Source: Jacaranda mimosifolia (Eukaryota > Streptophyta > Magnoliopsida > Lamiales > Bignoniaceae). From it: a stretch of 64,000 nt of DNA. The notes beneath the pieces were generated by a model. It worked only from the letters and a program-made list of their open reading frames with translations, ran no database searches and was not told the origin of the DNA. Location: NCBI GenBank assembly GCA_018894105.1, contig CM032117.1, forward strand, positions 47,588,503 to 47,652,502, given 5' to 3'. Each line of letters starts with the position of its first letter. The first letter of the stretch is position 1. The position numbers and the translations under genes are program-made. Positions 58,440 to 64,000 of this stretch are shown one piece after another.

Positions 58440-61154
58440 ATAATTTTGGCTTCCTAAGTACGCCAATTCAATCAAATAAAATTAATTACATATTTTATCG
58501 ATCCGGAAAAACAACTTGCACTAACCCAAAATATCACTCCATAGCATAATATGTACAACCAAGTAGCTTAGGTTTCATACAAACATCTTCATAGCATTTC
58601 TTAGATAGCTGTCTCGATCAGGTGTAGACTATATGTACAATCATAACATATAATTTATTACAAAATGACTTCCAACCAAAGCCTAAGCCTCTGCTTCTCA
58701 CTTGGACCTGTCTAGTTAAAGAATAAAGAATAGCAAAGAGGGCGAGTCTTAAGGACTCAGTGAGGGAAACACATAACTGGAAATAGAGGGAAAATGTTGA
58801 ATTTCAATGGCAATAAACAAGGTCATTGATAATAAATCAAATAATCAGTTCATGATTGACGAAAATTAGATTTAGACTCATAAAACATTTAGCTGGCCTG
58901 TTGGCATCCTTTCTTATTGCTCCTTGATGAATACAAGGTAACTTTACAATAGCATTTAACTTGAACTTGATAAATTTCTCCTTATCTCTCCGTTTGCTCA
59001 AGCACACAACTCGGTGGTTAAAAAATTATTTATATGGCATGGTCGACCGCATGCCGAATCCCGTCACTCACAGTTCGCTACCTCCAGCTCCCTGTTGAGT
59101 CAGGATCAGAGATGGGTAATAGTTGGAAGACCTGTCATCGTCGGTATGTTTTGATCGGCCGTCTTTTCGGACCTAGCCTCGGGCCTAACTTCCTGTGGCG
59201 TCCCTTCGGGTTGAACTTCCCAAGGGCGTCCCCATGGGTTGAATGATATAATGCCAACAGATATCAAGTCAACTTTTAAAGTAATAACATGAACATTTCG
59301 AAACTTTACTAGATTTGCAATTTGCAAGGCATGACATTTTCCAATAACGGCCGGCAAGGCGTATTCCAATAAACAAGGTATGTGAACAATTTAAGAGAAC
59401 TTCTGGCACGAATAGGTCTATCAGACCCTTTCAAATATTACTTTCACAGATATCAAGAACATGGGGTTAGCTGGCAAAGTTGGGGTACAAGGGACAGAAA
59501 TCTAACAATGTAAAGAAAGTTTTGGGCACCAGAACGAGTTCAAACATATAATAACATCCAATAATGCAGGCGAGCCATGAAATTCGACAATTGAGAATCA
59601 ATAAGTTTCAGAATCAAGTCAAACAGAACCCTCGCAGGGGTTCATCACGAAACAAATAGGTATGAGAAAATGCCAGAGTGGCAGACCCTCACCTTCGAAA
59701 TCCTAAAAGCTGTCGCCGCCTATTGAACTGCGGGACCCACTTCGTCATCACCTAACTAAAATAATATTTTCACAATCAAACTTCTTCAGTCCTAATAATC
59801 AAAGTTAAACCATTAATAGTCCAAAATCTCTAATTAACTGATTAACATGATAATTTTAGGCTTAACGGTACTACCGGTGCAAAATGGCTAATAAAATAAT
59901 TAATGTCAACATAACCCCGGTTTTTATATCAAGTCTAATAACAGAATGTAAACTAGTTCTCAATTACATTTTAAACTTATATCAGTATCCCATATCAAAA
60001 TAAATGGTCCAAATATCCAATTATCTTGATTATTTCCACTTAGGTCTTAATATCTAAATTTAGGGTTTCTTACTCAAATAACTCAATAAATCCCCAACTA
60101 TCATAATGTGATACAGATTCGGGTCCAAGAATCCAACATTATCCATGCATGTAACAATCTTGCTGCTAGATATAATTTAGCATTGTTTATTCAAAGGCAT
60201 AAGAGTTATAAATGGTGAAAATGTATAAAGAACCTAAACTCAATATCGATCTTTACCCCATAATGCCTAATCGAGACCTCAAAACCATGAACCAAACGTA
60301 CCACTATGATCACCACGATGAGGAGAAAATTCTGTCTTGGAACCGTCGCCGCGCTGCCGCCATTGGAAAATGCTAAAACCACCACTATTTGCCGCATTTT
60401 ATCCCCTTGAGTCCAATGATCCTATTAGTTTCCAATTTTGAGGCCAAAATGGTAGGCAATTGTAGTCCATAGTCTTAACACCACATTTTCACCGTCACGC
60501 CTGCAACGTTCGTTTTCATCGCAGCCACCGTGTTAGGCCTCCGTGCATGGTCATCAGCGTAGTCTCCAAGTTGAGGGCTTCTCAGAACTCCGTCTAGAAA
60601 TACATCTCTGTCGTCGCTCACCTCCTGTCTTCACGGTTAAGCTTTCAGTTTCAAGAATAATGGTGGCCCGTCGGTGTTGGGTGTGTGCGCATGAGGTGGC
60701 TGTGAGTGAGCAGAGGTGGTTGGTAGAGTTGGGTGGTTGAGATGGTCACTGGGGATGGCTGCCGAGGGTTGCCAGTGAAGATGATGAAGAAAGTGAAGCG
60801 GTGAAGGGGATGAAAATGGAATGAAAATAAAGAAAAGAAATGTTTTTATAAAATCCAGGATTTTGTATTTGTAATTTAACCCTCAGCTTTTAATAAGTTA
60901 TTCAAATGAGTCATGCTATTTAATTAAAAATATGGCTAAGACCTAGTTGACTTGAAAATTGCTATGTAACCCCAAAACTTTGAAAAAGTGATCCAATCAA
61001 GTATTGTTTAATTAGTTGCACTTTGACCCCAAAACTTTAAAATTTTTTGCAATCAAGTCCTTTTTATTTATTTTTCGAGCCCTAAAATCCAATTAACCAA
61101 TATCCTAATTCCTAAATCCTTATTTTTAAAGTACCAAATTTTTGTGGTGTTACA
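58440..61154 (-). repeat. 3' LTR-like region of an antisense Ty3/gypsy relic
   Basis: On the minus strand a purine tract AAGTGGGAGAGGAT is followed at 61154 by TGTAACACCAC, the start of many gypsy LTRs. The LTR extends leftwards through GCATGCGGTCGACCATGCC and CCTCACTGAGTCCTTAAGAC. The far end could not be placed, and internal insertions are possible. Short frames inside (for example 60206-60397) are not genes. Confidence 0.6.
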
Positions 61155-61175
61155 ATCCTCTCCCACTTAAAAGAA
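61155..61175 (-). other. Polypurine tract of the antisense gypsy relic
   Basis: Minus-strand AAGTGGGAGAGGAT directly before TGTAACACC, the plus-strand primer position of a gypsy element. Confidence 0.75.
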
Positions 61176-61849
61176 TCTGGTCCCCAGATTCTCATCTTCA
61201 ATTAGAAGACTTCGGTTAATAGGACGCATATACAGGTCTCGTACCCAAGTTGCCTAAATTAAATGCTATTTTATCCTATTATCTCAATATACTTCTTCCA
61301 ATTCTTAGTGACGTTATTTCACTAGGATTTTAAGAACCTCCTTTTTCCAGTTACCATCATATCATTCTCCCTAGGGTATAGGGTGTCACCCCTCTTATGC
61401 TTTTTTTTTTAATTAGGTAACCCTTATACATACTATCACGTCTCATTTCTATACTCAAATGGCCTTAAATTTCACCTCGATAAAGAACATGCTATTATTT
61501 AAAAGATCAAAAAATCATTATAGCAACAAAAGACAAACATGGTCACGAGTTCATCCTTACATGATATTTACATTAAGGAGTAATCGAGTTCAAACTTAGC
61601 ATACCAGTCTTCATAACAAGTCATACATACCCAAACAACTAGCTATAAGTTTACAAAACTAAACATACTAGATATAGTAATAAACAACACGTCGATTGCT
61701 CCTTAGATGCTGCCCAAGACATAAAATCACGATTATATAGGATCAGACTTCCTTCTGACATTCAAGGACTTAGGTAGAACCTTCTGCTACCTATTTTCCT
61801 TTATCTTTTTGAGTACTTGAGATTGATCGTTTACTGTTAGGGCAATCTC

Positions 61850-62827
61850 GGAGGAAATATTGACAACTGCCACACCCTAAACATCTTCCTAGTTTTTTCG
61901 GCAGTTAGACTTTTCATGATTTAACACACCACAAAATCCACAACCTTTTTTTTTAATGTCCCAAATTGGACCTTCAGCCATTTCCTACCTGAACCACTTT
62001 ATTTGCCAACAACAATTCTAGATTCACAAACTTTCCCTATCTTGCATCTTTTCTCATCTGTATACATCTCAAGAGGTTCTTGTTCCATCTGTAAGGTCTT
62101 CTTTAAGGCTTCCTCAAAGTTAGACTATTCGTAAGGCGTGAGGGTCCGTCGTATCTCAGATCTTAGCCCCTTAACAAATTTCTCAACCCTACACTCTTTA
62201 TTTCTCAATATCTATGGGGCATACCGAATCAACCTATTGAATCTTGCTTCATATTGCCACACTATCATATCTGCTTGGGTAGGACCTTCAAATTCTTATT
62301 TTCGGGCATTTCTTACTTCTTGTGGTATGTATCTATCCATAAATTCCCAAATGAAGTTGTCCTAGATACGAGGTACCTTTTTATGTTCCCATTGTTAGCT
62401 TACCAACGTCCACCACTGACCTGCAACTCCTTCTAATAGATATATGGCAAATAGAAATTTTTGGTCATCTGGGTTATTTAACATCTGAAAAATATCGTCA
62501 ATCTCCCTGATCCAAGCTTCTGCATTTTGGTGATTTGATTCACCTATAAACATTGGAGGGTGAAACTTAAGAAGATGTGTTATAGTCCCGAACTTTAGAG
62601 GCTCTTCGCTTCTCTCAAGTCTATCAATCAGACCTTGTTGCTAGTGCGATTGTAGGAATTGCTGCCACATTGTATTCATCAGTTCTATAACTTCTCTCTT
62701 TATTGTTAAACGCACATGTGGACCTCGTGTCTCTTCTTCAACACTTATTGGATGTCTACATTCTGAGGTGTCTTCTTCTATTTTCTCGATCTGGAGATTG
62801 TATTAGGATTAGTTCTTGTGATGCCAT
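61850..62827 (-). pseudogene. gag of the antisense Ty3/gypsy relic
   Basis: Read on the minus strand from an ATG at 62827 (MASQELILIQ) with frameshifts and stops. The retrotransposon gag core is plain: HPPMFIGESNHQNAEAWIRE, IDDIFQMLNNPDDQKFLFA, GVAGQWW, FMDRYIPQEVRNAR and KFVKGLRSEIRRTLTPYE. Near 61910-61950 a zinc knuckle CGFCGVLNHEKSNC fits C-X2-C-X4-H-X4-C. Gag packs element RNA. Only about 700 bp lie between the knuckle and the purine tract, so protease, reverse transcriptase and integrase are absent. Confidence 0.85.
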
Positions 62828-64000
62828 TTAATAAGTTGCAAGCTCTACAGTTGCAGACTATATTTATCTGTAATATTTAAATGAGATGTTTGTCAGTTAA
62901 TATTTATTCATTGTTAGTTCTCATTGCACAAGATTCAAAATATATACACAATTTCTTAAATTTTTGAAAATAAGGAATATTAAAGTAAGTTTAACAAATT
63001 TTCAAGGACTCATAATAGAAAGAAAGGAATTTTGCTAACAAATATTTGAAAGATAAAGTTCATTAATATATTAGGTTGGCATTAGCAAAATTACGTCAGC
63101 GTGTACAGAAGTTCAAAATTTGCAAAATAGCTATGCTAACTATATGCGCAATCGAACACAAAATGATAAGGCGTAAGGAAGGGGAAAAAGAAAATATCAG
63201 CCAATGCTACGCAGTCCAATAGTTAGAAGCTACTACCAAGTGACTACTACCCTACATACATACGTACAATGTGCCCACGACACCAAATCATCTAACTTTA
63301 GTTTTCCTCGTCTATGATATCGGACTCAACATCCTCGCTATCATCCGTCCACTGTTGGAAATCATCCTCTATCCAGAGCTGGGGATCATCCTCATCATCG
63401 TTAATCTCCCGATAACTATATCATTCAAGTCACACCATACAAATTTATCCAATATTAATCTCTCGTATAACCTTTCAAATCATCAAATGTGACTTTGTTC
63501 AGGATGATCTTCAACTTATAATTCTAAAATCCCACAAAGGACATCTAAATATGAGTTATTTCTCTAGATTTCACCTTTTTGACATTCAAAGAGCCCCATG
63601 CTTGATATTCTCAGACTATTAGATCATACACTAGTTGTCCAGAAAACATATCCTCTCGTCATTGATTATTTCTTAATTTCTATAGCCCATGGTCTCAATT
63701 TCCTATCTTTATATCTCTTGTCAACATAATCATACCATCCGAGCCATAACTGTACATGCGCGTCATATACTTTTTTTTTCTTAATGAAATTCTATCTATC
63801 ATTTTTATCTTTCCGTCATGTCACCCCTTACCTTTAGACATACCGTTAGATTTCAATTTTCACATAAGCTAAAATGTCACTCAGTCCTAATAATCACTCA
63901 TTTCTTGAATGTATTGCTACTCGCAATAATCCTTTTTCTGCATACCTACATAACGAAATTTTCATCCATAAGCAATTGGCAGGAATTCATTTATCCCAAG
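62828..64000. other. 5' side of the gypsy relic or flank, no gene identified
   Basis: On the minus strand GTAGAGCTTGCAACTT just before the gag ATG could be a mutated primer site. Beyond it, a 5' LTR would be expected, but no clear match to 58440-61154 is seen. A short acidic minus-strand frame lies near 63300-63420. Confidence 0.35.

Noticed and set aside
1..64000. tRNA, rRNA or miRNA genes
   Set aside because: No cloverleaf with the usual T-loop GGTTCGAATCC-type core, no rRNA signature and no miR hairpin was recognised by eye; a covariance-model scan would be needed to exclude small ones.

Overview
The window is nuclear DNA of a flowering plant, very probably a eudicot. It is strongly AT-rich, has intron-split plant genes, and long intergenic stretches filled with LTR retrotransposons, hAT, Mutator-like and Tourist-like elements. 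The species cannot be fixed from the sequence alone.

Three ordinary protein genes can be rebuilt exon by exon, all on the minus strand. (1) A WAV2/ABHD13-type alpha/beta hydrolase at about 1944-7600 (eight proposed exons, about 315 aa). (2) An NF-YA (HAP2, CCAAT-binding) transcription factor at about 22.5-24.2 kb, probably with a leader exon near 26.84 kb and a miR169 site in its 3' UTR. (3) PDAT1, phospholipid:diacylglycerol acyltransferase, at 47299-52067 (six exons, 686 aa), with a very recent 124-bp tandem duplication over one splice acceptor. They are unrelated in function and do not form a pathway.

The rest is mobile DNA. Positions 1-1578 hold the decayed 3' half of a Ty1/copia element. 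Positions 7.8-11.5 kb hold MITEs. Positions 11676-18375 form one Mutator-like element (MULE) with a 10-bp target duplication, diverged terminal inverted repeats, and two terminal pieces of a transposase. Four different tandem arrays inside it are all built around a short AGTAYA-type motif; this is the most unusual object in the window. Positions 18516-19823, 32344-33217 and 37437-38017 are hAT-type non-autonomous elements with 8-bp target duplications.

Positions 35218-44931 are a complete but decayed Ty3/gypsy element of the Tat type: two LTRs, ATATG target duplication, gag, protease, reverse transcriptase and integrase. It also carries an antisense three-exon gene with its own TATA box. Positions 56.8-64 kb hold an antisense Ty3/gypsy relic with gag, a purine tract and LTR-like sequence but no visible pol. 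Several small Tourist-like MITEs and a second MITE family (five copies) are scattered through the gaps.
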